Source of the DNA: JAJTHC01 sp044358835
Lineage (GTDB): Bacteria; Cyanobacteriota; Vampirovibrionia; Vampirovibrionales; JAJTHC01
DNA: 62,188 nt
Direction: 5' to 3'
Assembly (NCBI GenBank): GCA_044358835.1
Contig: JBIKNF010000011.1
Coordinates: forward strand, 1-62,188
Under the pieces are notes generated by a model. That model saw nothing but the letters and a program-made list of their open reading frames with translations, ran no database searches and had not been told where the DNA came from. Numbering within the stretch: the first letter of the stretch is position 1; every line of letters begins with the position of its first letter. The position numbers were made by a program, and so were the translations under genes. This document shows, piece after piece, positions 17,931 through 26,467 of the stretch.

Positions 17931-18104
17931 GTAGTGTCGACATTTAGTCAAGAAAGGAGGAATTTCAAGGAAAAACAAACGGCTTTTGAGGCGTGTACAT
18001 AGACGTACATAACGCTGATTGCTTGCAATCACTCGCAAAGCGAACAACGGCTTGTTTTGACACAGAAAGTACCCTTTATGGGCTGAATGTCGCCACTACC
18101 TAAA
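17926..18104. repeat. Non-coding element A with 24-bp terminal inverted repeats
   Basis: A 179-bp element without a gene. The left end begins TTTAGGTAGTGTCGACATT and the right end, read on the other strand, begins TTTAGGTAGTGGCGACATT. The arms match at about 20 of 24 positions. The interior (17963-18058) is about 90% identical to the interior of the elements at 54296 and 56584, whose ends are entirely different. It contains the small hairpin GATTGCTTGCAATC. The element overlaps the ftsW stop codon and ends 13 bases from the leuA stop. Its size and structure suggest a MITE-like passive element. Confidence 0.75.
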
Positions 18105-18117
18105 CGATTAAATGGTA

Positions 18118-19338
18118 TTAAACCTTAAGCGACAACCATTCTGAATGTATGGCTTGAAGCTCTTCATTTTCAACGCGTTTTTTTTCGTCTGCCACACGCT
18201 TAAAAATGGGAAACAAGGCCTGAAGTTCTTGGGGGGTTAAATCATACCCCAAGGCATGAAGACGCATGCGTAAGGCGGCACGCCCTGAACGTGGCCCCAA
18301 GGGTAAATCTGTGGCTGCCACACCCACCATTTCAGGTTCCATAATTTCGTAGGTTTGACTACTTTTGAGAAAGCCATCTTGATGAATGCCACTTTCATGG
18401 GCAAAGGCATTGCGTCCGACGATTGCCTTGTTCGGCTGAACCAAAATACTGGTCATTTCACTCACCATGCGACTGGTTTCGTAAAAATACAACGGATTAA
18501 TCGTCGTATGAATGCCTTGCATCACATCTCGACGCACATGCAAGGCCATGACGACTTCTTCCATCGCCGCATTGCCCGCCCGTTCACCAATGCCGTTGAT
18601 CGTACATTCCACTTGTCTCGCACCGTTCATCACGCCCATTAGGCTATTGGCAACCGCCAAACCTAAATCATTATGGCAATGCGTGGCAATCACGGCTTGA
18701 TTTATGTTAGAAACACGATGACGAATGTTATAAATTAAACGACCAAATTCATTCGGTAAGGTATAGCCCACCGTGTCCGGTATGTTGACTGTTGTGGCGC
18801 CTGCTTCAATGACGGCTTCAAGCACGGCGTACAAGTATTCAGGATCCGTACGCCCTGCGTCTTCAGCACTAAACTCAATGTCGTCACACAAACTTTTGGC
18901 AAATCGTACGTGTTCAACAGCCATATTCAACACTTCTTCACGGGTTTTATTGAATTTGGCTTCAATGTGAATGTCAGATGTCGCAATAAACGTGTGGATG
19001 CGAGGTTTTTTGGCGATTTTTACAGCATCCCAGACGGCTTGAATGTCTGATTGTTTACACCGAGCCAAGCCCGCAACGGTTGAATACTCAATGGAGCCAG
19101 CAATTTCACGAACAGAATTAAAGTCTTGTTCTGAAGAGGCTGGAAAGCCCGCTTCAATGATGTCCACCCGCAATTTTTCAAGATTTTTAGCAATTTGCAA
19201 TTTTTCATAAGGGTGTAAAGATGCCCCTGCCGATTGTTCGCCGTCTCTTAAGGTGGTGTCAAATATCCGGACGTGATTGTCTAAATCATGGTAATGAACC
19301 ACACCAACTTCATTGATTTCTGCGGGATCGTTAAACAT
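18118..19338 (-). CDS. leuA: 2-isopropylmalate synthase lacking the C-terminal regulatory domain
   Basis: Condenses acetyl-CoA with 2-oxoisovalerate, the first committed step of leucine synthesis. Catalytic features are clear: VRIFDTTLRDGEQSAG (metal Asp and general acid region), the HCHNDLGLA metal His pair, INGIGERAGNAA, and NAFAHESGIHQDG. The protein stops at 406 residues, just after the linker (FKRVADEKKRVENEELQAI). The leucine-binding regulatory domain of about 110-130 residues is absent. GGAGA stands before the ATG. Only 187 bases separate its stop from the ftsW stop, and most of that is element A, so no remnant of the domain is left. It is probably insensitive to leucine, or regulated differently. 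Homocitrate or citramalate synthase is less likely given the close match to LeuA. Confidence 0.85.
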   Translation of the reverse strand: MFNDPAEINEVGVVHYHDLDNHVRIFDTTLRDGEQSAGASLHPYEKLQIAKNLEKLRVDIIEAGFPASSEQDFNSVREIAGSIEYSTVAGLARCKQSDIQAVWDAVKIAKKPRIHTFIATSDIHIEAKFNKTREEVLNMAVEHVRFAKSLCDDIEFSAEDAGRTDPEYLYAVLEAVIEAGATTVNIPDTVGYTLPNEFGRLIYNIRHRVSNINQAVIATHCHNDLGLAVANSLMGVMNGARQVECTINGIGERAGNAAMEEVVMALHVRRDVMQGIHTTINPLYFYETSRMVSEMTSILVQPNKAIVGRNAFAHESGIHQDGFLKSSQTYEIMEPEMVGVAATDLPLGPRSGRAALRMRLHALGYDLTPQELQALFPIFKRVADEKKRVENEELQAIHSEWLSLKV

Positions 19339-19412
19339 TGAACGGTCTTCTCCATACTTTTTTTAGCTTTTTACCATCCTAACTGAAAAGCCCCTTTCAC
19401 GCAAATAGTATT

Positions 19413-19564
19413 TTATAGTGTTTGAAAGATAAAACGGTCTATGGTTTCTTCGTTGTCGCTACGATTTTTTTGCTTGGTTATGGTCGTCTTTGTACACGCC
19501 AGCGCAAAAAAATCGAGGCTCTTAGAATAGCCTCATCGCCTGTTTTATCTTTCAAGCACTATAA
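19413..19564. repeat. Non-coding element B with 24-bp terminal inverted repeats
   Basis: A 152-bp element in the 327-bp gap between leuA and the M16 genes. The left end reads TTATAGTGTTTGAAAGATAA; the right end on the opposite strand reads TTATAGTGCTTGAAAGATAA, and the match continues into AAAC. The interior contains TTCTTCGTTGTCGCT, a GTACAC segment, an inner inverted repeat (CGATTTTTTTGC / GCAAAAAAATCG) and GGCTCTTAGAATAG. Several of these motifs recur in the same order at the right edge of the window. I see nothing else in the gap apart from the upstream regions of both genes. Confidence 0.72.
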
Positions 19565-19665
19565 GTAACTACATTGTTACATTTATAGCATCATTTGAAT
19601 AGGTTTTGTGTTTATGCCAATATAGTTAAGGGTATTCACCTGTTTTAAACGCTTATAGGCTTTTT

Positions 19666-21417
19666 ATGATGACTTTGGCACAAAATCGCACGCTCTCTCC
19701 CCTGCTTCAAACGTATTACACGGCTTCTGTGAAGGGGAGTCTTCCAGAAATTAGTCGTTTAAATGCGGTTGAACGTTCGCCTGAAAACGGCATTTTTCCT
19801 TTTGAAGAAATTGGTTTGGTGTTGGATCCCCCCCCAGCGGAAAAGGGGACTCCCTCGCAACTTCAAGTACCACCGCCTGTGGTGAAAGAAGATGAACTTA
19901 AGTCTTTAGGGATTGAACAATTGGCGTCTACCCAACTGCCCAATGGTAATCAGGTAGAACATTATGTGTTGAAGAATGGGCATCAGGTTTATTTTGAACG
20001 CCGTCATGACAATTTAGTCAGTTTGCGTACCTTTATACGTACGGGTTCTACCAACGAAAATTCGGTGTACAAAAGCCCACAATACCAAGAAACAGGCTTT
20101 CAATCAGGCATTGCTCACTTGGATGAACATTGCCATTTTCTTACCACGAAAAACTTCCCCACAAAAAACGAATGGGTTGAAAACATTGAAGCCTATGGGG
20201 TTTCACTCAATGCCAGTACCAGTGACGAAGAAGTGCAACATGAATTGCATTTTAACCGTGAAGATTTGCCCAGTATGCTGCAATTGCACGCTGAACAGGT
20301 GTTGCACCCTATGTATGAAGACGTCAACATCGAACAAGAACGAAAGAACGTACTTAATGAAGCCAGTGAACGCCTTGAAAGTTCAAGCCTTCGTGCCATG
20401 GACAAAGCCTTTGAATTGATGCTGGATCGGCCCGTTTCTTACCAAACCCTAGGCAGTCGAACAGATGTGCTAGACACCCACGCCACTGATTTAAAATGCT
20501 TTTTTGAAACCTTCTATACCCCCACCAATATGATTACGGTACTTTCAGGCAACGTAAACCCTGCCGATGTGTTACCCCTTATTAACAAGGAGTTTGGTCA
20601 CCAAGTGGCACGCCCAGCCCCCATTAACGATGCAGGGCTAAAATGGAGCATGAAGCCTAATGAAATACGCGAACAAACCTATGTGGATCCCAAATTAAGT
20701 GGGCTTTCACTCGTGTTATTAGGCTTTGAAGGCCCTTCAAAGGGGGACAAAAAAGGTCGCGCCACTCAAGAAATTTTAGAAGCGTATTTAACAGGGGGTG
20801 AACTGGCGCCTCTAAATCGTCACTTGGTGGATGAAGACCATTTAGCCATGGACGTTTCTATGATGTCGAGTGTTCAGAAGAACACGGGGATGTCCTTAAT
20901 TATGATGCATAGCTTTGAAGGCCATGAACAAAAAGCGGCTAACGCCCTAATGAAAGAACTGAGTCAATTGGGCAGTATTTCGATTGATGATGAGAAACTT
21001 AAAGATGTTAAAAAAACCCTCATTCATCAGCATAAAATGTCTTTACAACATGGTGAAGATTCCAGCTACGCTATTGGCACAGAAGCCTTGACCCATTCCG
21101 TGGATTATTTGGCACGTTATGAACAATACATTAACAGCATTACCCCTGAAGAAATTCAGGCGTATGCCCAAAAATACTTTAATGGTAAGAGTTACGCCTT
21201 GGTGTATGCCTTACCGGGAGAAAAAGAACGCTATAGCGAAAAAACGTCTAATGTTGACGGAGTATTGCCTAACTTTACCCCCGAAGCAGGGCCTGCTTTA
21301 GCGACTAAGCAAGAACCTAGCACCCAAGACGCTCAGCCCTACCCCCAGCAGGATCCAGCCGTCACCGACGTGAAATTAACGCCGAACCCCCCACCGCGTT
21401 TAAACGTGCAAGCGTGA
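19666..21417 (+). CDS. M16 family zinc metallopeptidase, catalytic subunit
   Basis: An M16B (pitrilysin superfamily) metallopeptidase subunit of 583 residues. The inverted zinc motif HLDEH is at residues 151-155, and the third ligand Glu lies in the EQERKNVLNEASE segment near residues 225-232. About 85 N-terminal residues precede the first M16 fold. They begin with an acid-free Ser/Thr leader and include a Pro-rich stretch. The C-terminal tail is Pro-rich and ends in LNVQA. The gene is followed by a second M16 subunit lacking the zinc motif, the usual arrangement for a heterodimeric M16B protease. No Sec signal is evident. The SD is weak. Confidence 0.85.
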   Translation: MMTLAQNRTLSPLLQTYYTASVKGSLPEISRLNAVERSPENGIFPFEEIGLVLDPPPAEKGTPSQLQVPPPVVKEDELKSLGIEQLASTQLPNGNQVEHYVLKNGHQVYFERRHDNLVSLRTFIRTGSTNENSVYKSPQYQETGFQSGIAHLDEHCHFLTTKNFPTKNEWVENIEAYGVSLNASTSDEEVQHELHFNREDLPSMLQLHAEQVLHPMYEDVNIEQERKNVLNEASERLESSSLRAMDKAFELMLDRPVSYQTLGSRTDVLDTHATDLKCFFETFYTPTNMITVLSGNVNPADVLPLINKEFGHQVARPAPINDAGLKWSMKPNEIREQTYVDPKLSGLSLVLLGFEGPSKGDKKGRATQEILEAYLTGGELAPLNRHLVDEDHLAMDVSMMSSVQKNTGMSLIMMHSFEGHEQKAANALMKELSQLGSISIDDEKLKDVKKTLIHQHKMSLQHGEDSSYAIGTEALTHSVDYLARYEQYINSITPEEIQAYAQKYFNGKSYALVYALPGEKERYSEKTSNVDGVLPNFTPEAGPALATKQEPSTQDAQPYPQQDPAVTDVKLTPNPPPRLNVQA

Positions 21418-21454
21418 TTTTTGACGTTTGAAGCTTAAAAAAGAAAGATTTTTG

Positions 21455-23182
21455 ATGACTCCTATTCTCACGAATCCACCCACCCATAGCCCAGTTGCCC
21501 TAAACGCGAAACAGGGGACTCATACAACGCCACATCAACGAGAAGAGTATGTGGATTCAAAAGCCTTACCTGCCTTGCCTGCGGTAAACATTCGCCCTAA
21601 TAGCCTAGAAGAGCAAGCCCTGTTGAAAAAGCTTGCTCAAGAAGCGTACGGGGCTCCACCAATTTTAACGCTCAATGCCTTGAATATGGAAAAGAATCCT
21701 GACGTAGGCCCTGTGACCCCCACTAAACTTAAAAATGGCACCCAAGCCTATTTACAACAAGTTCATAACCGTCCTACGGCTTCGGTAGAATTTATTTTGC
21801 CGATGTTTCCTGATGACCGGGAAATGCACCTTTCTAATAACGTGTTATTGAACGGCACGTTAGCGAAAAAGGAATTGCTTGCGGATTTGCAAGCCAAGGG
21901 CATTTTAGTGGAAATTTTGGTCACTCAAGATCATTTTACCCTACTGCTTAATGGCCCAAGTGGGCAAGAAAAAAAGTTACTGGCCTTAGGCTTAGATTTT
22001 TTAAAAAACCCCGAAATGGATGAAAAAGAATACGAGTCGTCTCGCACGTTGGTGATGCAAAACTTATTGAACCTTTCCAATAAGCCTGATTTTCAAAAAG
22101 CCGAAACCGTGCAACGAGCCAGAGTGGGAGACGATCACCCCTATGGAAAATCTACCTTAAAAACCATTATGGAAGTCAAGGACTTAGACCCCCATAAAAC
22201 CATTCAAGAATTCAAAGCCAGTTACGCCCACCCTGAACTCACCACTGTTGCGATGGTTTCTGGCTTAGCCCCTAGTCAACAAGCTGCACTGCTAAATGCC
22301 TTGGCTGAAGAAAAGGGCTGGAAGACGGATGATGTGATTGTGCCTCCCAAGGCGATGGTTCACATCCCTCCTATAACGCCCAAAACCTTGAAGGCCCCCA
22401 TCCTCATTTCGGACAACCGCTTGGATCGCGTGCATATGTCCACCTTGTGGAAGGCCCCAGAAGTCGGGAGTCAAGATTACCCCAAGTTTATTATTTTAAA
22501 AAATCTAATGGGGGGCATGACTGGTTCGTTATTTAAAACCATGCGAACCGAACGAGGCTTGGTCTATAGTACTTCTTCAGGGGTGGATGCCAACAAGCAT
22601 TATGGTGAATTCGAAGTTTCAGCAGAAATTGATGAAGACAAGCTGCCCACCGCCATTGAAGCTCAACAAGAAGCGATGAACACTTATGTAAAAACCCCCC
22701 CCACGGAAGCGGAACTGGCCAAAGTCAAACGAAAAATCATTCACACTTTACGAGATCTAGACTCGACGAGTGACGGCATCTTGTCCAACACGTCGAACCG
22801 TTTACGCGACGGCTTACCCCCTATTAGCCGTGAAGAATTGCAAGAAAGCTACATGAACGTTAGTTCTGCCGATGTGCAAGAAACCGCACGAGCGTACTTG
22901 GGCCAAGGCGCTTGGCGAATTCAAGCCTTAACGGGCGATGAACAAGTACTGAAACAACAATTCCCAGGGGTGGAAATTGTAAAGCGTGAACATTATTTGA
23001 CGGACAATGTAGACTTGCCGCAAAAAGGGCATATTTATGTCAAAAAGGGTGAAGACCCCATGTACCCTGCCGAATATGTGCTTGAAAAGCAAGTTAATCC
23101 CCCGCATGACGCTTCTCGTGTGCCACATCAGGCCAAGGTAAAACATCCGCGTTCACCAAAGCCGTTGAATGTAAGCGCATAA
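21455..23182 (+). CDS. M16 family partner subunit without zinc site
   Basis: The companion of the preceding peptidase. This 575-residue protein has the two M16 folds but no HxxEH motif; the equivalent region reads LNGTLAKKELLADLQAKG. It carries the R/Y substrate-binding segment KTMRTERGLVYSTSSG, which in heterodimeric M16B proteases completes the active site of the catalytic subunit. The start is ATG at 21455 after AAGAAAGA. Like its partner it opens with an acid-free Thr/Pro leader and closes with a basic Pro-rich tail ending in LNVSA. The intergenic gap is 37 bases, so an operon is likely. Substrates are unknown. Confidence 0.82.
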   Translation: MTPILTNPPTHSPVALNAKQGTHTTPHQREEYVDSKALPALPAVNIRPNSLEEQALLKKLAQEAYGAPPILTLNALNMEKNPDVGPVTPTKLKNGTQAYLQQVHNRPTASVEFILPMFPDDREMHLSNNVLLNGTLAKKELLADLQAKGILVEILVTQDHFTLLLNGPSGQEKKLLALGLDFLKNPEMDEKEYESSRTLVMQNLLNLSNKPDFQKAETVQRARVGDDHPYGKSTLKTIMEVKDLDPHKTIQEFKASYAHPELTTVAMVSGLAPSQQAALLNALAEEKGWKTDDVIVPPKAMVHIPPITPKTLKAPILISDNRLDRVHMSTLWKAPEVGSQDYPKFIILKNLMGGMTGSLFKTMRTERGLVYSTSSGVDANKHYGEFEVSAEIDEDKLPTAIEAQQEAMNTYVKTPPTEAELAKVKRKIIHTLRDLDSTSDGILSNTSNRLRDGLPPISREELQESYMNVSSADVQETARAYLGQGAWRIQALTGDEQVLKQQFPGVEIVKREHYLTDNVDLPQKGHIYVKKGEDPMYPAEYVLEKQVNPPHDASRVPHQAKVKHPRSPKPLNVSA

Positions 23183-23225
23183 GGCGTGTTTAAATGGTAT
23201 GAGTTTTGAAATTCACCCACCCGCG

Positions 23226-23759
23226 TTATTTGTGATACGGTTCATGATTTAAAATACGAAACGCCCGAAAAAGCTGTTCCACCCACAACAAACGCACCAT
23301 TAAATGGGGAAAGGTCATCGGACTTAGCGACAAGGCCCAATCGGCCCGCGCCAGCACCTGAGCGCTTAAGCCTGTGGCACCGCCTACCACAAAAATAAGA
23401 TGCGCACGTTCCCCACTGTGCTTGCCTTGACTAAGACTGTTTAAGCCGGGGTGTCGCTGGGCAAAGGCTTTGGCAAACTGGGGGGAATCCAAGGGTTTGG
23501 CGTGTTCTGTGAGCACCACCACATAGGCGGGGTGCGCGTCTAAATACTTTAGTAGGCGATCGCCTTCAAGGGCTTGAATGTCTTGCGTGGTGTGGCTGGG
23601 CTTGATTTTTTCATCAGGCAATTCGGTGACGATGAGCTTACAATATGGCTTGAGTCGCTCCGCATATTGAGCAAAGCCTTCTTGTAAATACGCATGTTGT
23701 GCGCCTTTGAGCTTGCCCACACACAAGAGTTCAACAGAAATTAACGGCGTTTGTGGCAT
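23226..23759 (-). CDS. rlmH: 23S rRNA pseudouridine-1915 N3-methyltransferase
   Basis: SPOUT-class methyltransferase that modifies pseudouridine 1915 in helix 69 of 23S rRNA. The 177-residue protein has LLCVGKLK near its start, the SAM-binding knot segment LIFVVGGATGLS, SLSPMTFPHLMVR, and the near-invariant C terminus RAFRILNHEPYHK. AGGAAA precedes the ATG. It lies 12 bases after the trmFO stop on the same strand, so the two RNA-modification genes form a unit. Confidence 0.94.
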   Translation of the reverse strand: MPQTPLISVELLCVGKLKGAQHAYLQEGFAQYAERLKPYCKLIVTELPDEKIKPSHTTQDIQALEGDRLLKYLDAHPAYVVVLTEHAKPLDSPQFAKAFAQRHPGLNSLSQGKHSGERAHLIFVVGGATGLSAQVLARADWALSLSPMTFPHLMVRLLWVEQLFRAFRILNHEPYHK

Positions 23760-23771
23760 ATGGTTTCCTGA

Positions 23772-25133
23772 TTAAACGTTTCTCACGAGCTCAAGCGATT
23801 CTTGGGCCAAAAAGGCTTCTAAAGCGCTGAGGCTTCGGGTGATGTGACGCTTGGCGCGTTCTTTTTTGTCTTTCAGGCGTTCTTCCCACGCGGGTAAGAT
23901 GCCCCAATTACTGTTGATCGGCTGAAAGGCTTGGCCAATGGCTTCTTCACGGGTGATGTACTGCAACAAGGCCCCAATCATCGTTTCAGCAGGCAGGCGT
24001 AGCGGGGCTTGCCCTTTCAAAAGCCGTGCAATAGTTAAACCCGCCACCAGCCCCGTGGCGACACTTTCCGTATAACCTTCGGTGCCGGTCAGCTGCCCCG
24101 CCACCAAAATATGCGGATGCTGTTTCATTTGTAAGGTGGGGCAAAGGATTTCAGGGCTATGTAAGAAGGTGTTGCGGTGCATGACCCCGTAACGCACGAC
24201 ATCCGCCGATTCTAGCCCCGGAATGAGCTGAATCATTTCTTTTTGGGCGCCCCACTTGAGGTTGGTTTGAAAGCCCACCATGTTGTAAAGTGTGCCACTG
24301 GCGTTGTCCTGCCGGAGTTGCACCACCGCATAAGGCCAGCGCCCCGTGCGAGGATCATCAAGCCCAACAGGTTTCATGGGGCCAAAGCGGGGGGTTTCTA
24401 CCCCACGACGCGCCAATTCTTCAATGGGCATGCAACTTTCAAAGAACTTCGTTTTTTGAAAGTCTTCGGCTTCAAAGGCCTTTATTTCCGTGCGTTCGGC
24501 CTGATTGATAAAGGCAATTAAGCGTTCGTATTCGTCCTTATTTAGGGGGCAGTTAATGTAAGACGCTTCTTGAGCGTGTGTTTTATTATAACGATCCGCC
24601 TTAAAGGCAATGGCCATATTGATAGATTCTTGGGTGAGGATGGGGGCCGCCGCGTCAAAAAAGTAGAGGTTTTGCCGGTTCAGCAGGCGCCCCAAGCTCG
24701 CAGTTAAGCCTTCAGACGTCAACGGGCCTGTGGCAATAAGCGTGTAGGGCGTATCGCTAGGGAGTTCGGTGACATCTCCCGCGACAAAGGTGATGTTAGG
24801 GTGTTGATGAATGCGCTGGGTGACCAGTTCCGCAAAGCGTTCACGATCCACAGCTAACGCCTGCCCTGCAGGAACCGCACAATCTGTGGCGATTTCAATC
24901 AATTGGGCACCCAAGCGTCTTAGTTCTAGCTTTAATAAGCCACTGGCACTTTCCCCCATGGAACCAAAACTGTTGGAACACACAATTTCCGCCAAGTTGT
25001 TGCTGTGATGCGCCGGTGAGCGTTGCGCGGGTTTTAAGTCATGCAAACGCACCTGCACCCCGCCATTGGCCAGCTGTAAGGCGGCTTCTGTGCCGGCTAA
25101 ACCAGCGCCGATGATGGAGACTTGGGGCGTCAT
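23772..25133 (-). CDS. trmFO: Folate/FAD-dependent tRNA (uracil-54-C5) methyltransferase
   Basis: Makes ribothymidine 54 in the tRNA T-loop using methylene-tetrahydrofolate. The 453-residue flavoprotein has the FAD-binding start VSIIGAGLAGTEAA, the family segment NLAEIVCSNSFGS, and the substrate-side CPLNKDEYERL. Further on are ESCMPIEELARRG, the folate region MVGFQTNLKWGAQKE, and the second FAD motif AGQLTGTEGYTESVATGL. AAAGGAA precedes the ATG. The distribution of TrmFO (Firmicutes, cyanobacteria and others) agrees with the suggested lineage. rlmH follows directly. Confidence 0.96.
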   Translation of the reverse strand: MTPQVSIIGAGLAGTEAALQLANGGVQVRLHDLKPAQRSPAHHSNNLAEIVCSNSFGSMGESASGLLKLELRRLGAQLIEIATDCAVPAGQALAVDRERFAELVTQRIHQHPNITFVAGDVTELPSDTPYTLIATGPLTSEGLTASLGRLLNRQNLYFFDAAAPILTQESINMAIAFKADRYNKTHAQEASYINCPLNKDEYERLIAFINQAERTEIKAFEAEDFQKTKFFESCMPIEELARRGVETPRFGPMKPVGLDDPRTGRWPYAVVQLRQDNASGTLYNMVGFQTNLKWGAQKEMIQLIPGLESADVVRYGVMHRNTFLHSPEILCPTLQMKQHPHILVAGQLTGTEGYTESVATGLVAGLTIARLLKGQAPLRLPAETMIGALLQYITREEAIGQAFQPINSNWGILPAWEERLKDKKERAKRHITRSLSALEAFLAQESLELVRNV

Positions 25134-25394
25134 GCGTGGGGGATTCCTTTCTGGAAGAGGGTTTCGCTTTTACTGTAGCACAAAGAAGCGCCCTGCAAAA
25201 TCACCCCGCGTAAAAACTTTTTTAAAAAGGCGCACAAAAAAAAAAGCAGGGGCGTTTATGTACATACACTTAAATACTTGTACTGAACACTTGCACTTCA
25301 ATCGTGCTTGATTTAATATAGTAGATAATTCATTTTTTAAGTGTGACTTCTTTGATGTTTTGCCCCCCATTTTAACTGATTAAGGATGATACTA

Positions 25395-26402
25395 ATGCGT
25401 ATTACTTCGTTTGCCCCTTCAATGCCTCGACCAACCTATGCCGTTTCTTCTGCGCCCCAAGGCACTTTTGGCGCTACCACGCCAGTGGCGCGCCTCGTGG
25501 CCCCCGCCGCCGCCGAAACCCAACGTTCGGGGTGGGTGAGCGTTCGAGGAGTTTTAGGAGCAGGAAAAAAGGTATTCACCGGCCTAACCTTATCTTCCTT
25601 ACTCGCTGTCGCTGGGTGTGGGGATCAGGAGGCTGCTAAGTTTGCCAAATCCTTAGTAACAAACTCAGCAAACTCTGCAGAAGCAGCTTTGGTTCGCAAT
25701 TTCCCTACCTCTAATGGCCTAGGATTCACAGGGTCCGATACGATTGCAACAGTACTAGGCGGTCTTACCCCAAAGGCAGGCGATACAGTTACAGGTGGGG
25801 GTTCAACGCTTGTTGACAGTGTTGTCAAGGAAGTACTAAATCCAACCTTACCCGCTTGCGAATTACCCGATAAAATACCATCTAATGTGGAAAACCGTTT
25901 AGACTGGAGTGGAATAGGGGTAAAAAAAAGAGGAGAGTGTCTTGATAGATGGGAAATAACAAACCCCAAGGATCCACAACTTCCACTTCTTAGGGAAACA
26001 CAGCAACAGCAAGAGGCAACTGTAGTGGCTATTGAAAGCCCCAATGGCGGGCCCTGTGCTACGTCTCGAATAGATCAATTATATAACAAAAGCAAAGGAT
26101 TACTAGCGACTGGTAATCTAACCGAAGAAACACGAGACAACCTAGAAACTATGATATCTTTAAGAGATATGGCTGAGGCATTACCAGGGGGCTGTGTTCT
26201 CTTGCAATCTTATGACGAGCGATTAGCTAGAGTTCCAGATAGTACACTTGGGCATAACTTAAGGGAAATCGTTAACAGCTCGATCAGCTTAGTCGGTCAA
26301 AATCCTACCGATGAAACTCTAACAGACGCATTAAAGGGAGGTAAGGGGCTAGATTTCGTTTTCCAAGCACCGCCTAAAAATACCTCCCCGTTTTCATTTT
26401 AA
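25395..26402 (+). CDS. Putative lipoprotein with a long N-terminal leader, unknown function
   Basis: A 335-residue protein of unknown family. The first 50 residues are Ser/Thr/Pro/Ala-rich with no acidic residue before about position 40. A hydrophobic stretch then ends in LSSLLAVAGCGD, a good lipobox with its Cys near residue 73. If used, this would be a lipoprotein signal displaced far from the N terminus. The rest is polar, has four further Cys residues, and shows no known domain. The start is ATG at 25395, eight bases after AAGGA; an ATG at 25386 overlaps that site. The 3' two thirds are AT-richer than the 5' third. Confidence 0.6.
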   Translation: MRITSFAPSMPRPTYAVSSAPQGTFGATTPVARLVAPAAAETQRSGWVSVRGVLGAGKKVFTGLTLSSLLAVAGCGDQEAAKFAKSLVTNSANSAEAALVRNFPTSNGLGFTGSDTIATVLGGLTPKAGDTVTGGGSTLVDSVVKEVLNPTLPACELPDKIPSNVENRLDWSGIGVKKRGECLDRWEITNPKDPQLPLLRETQQQQEATVVAIESPNGGPCATSRIDQLYNKSKGLLATGNLTEETRDNLETMISLRDMAEALPGGCVLLQSYDERLARVPDSTLGHNLREIVNSSISLVGQNPTDETLTDALKGGKGLDFVFQAPPKNTSPFSF

Positions 26403-26414
26403 GTGGGTTTTGGG

Positions 26415-26420
26415 TATACT
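26415..26420 (+). promoter_or_regulatory. Possible -10 element for hemN
   Basis: TATACT 48 bases before the hemN start, in the short gap after the preceding gene. The -35 is poor. Confidence 0.3.
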
Positions 26421-26467
26421 GTGCGTAAGGGCGAACCGTTACTGTGCCCCCCCCTTAAGGAACACCC

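Noticed and set aside
17926..18104. An rRNA or tRNA fragment in element A
   Set aside because: There is no cloverleaf or conserved T-arm sequence, and the inverted ends with related copies elsewhere point to a repeat element.
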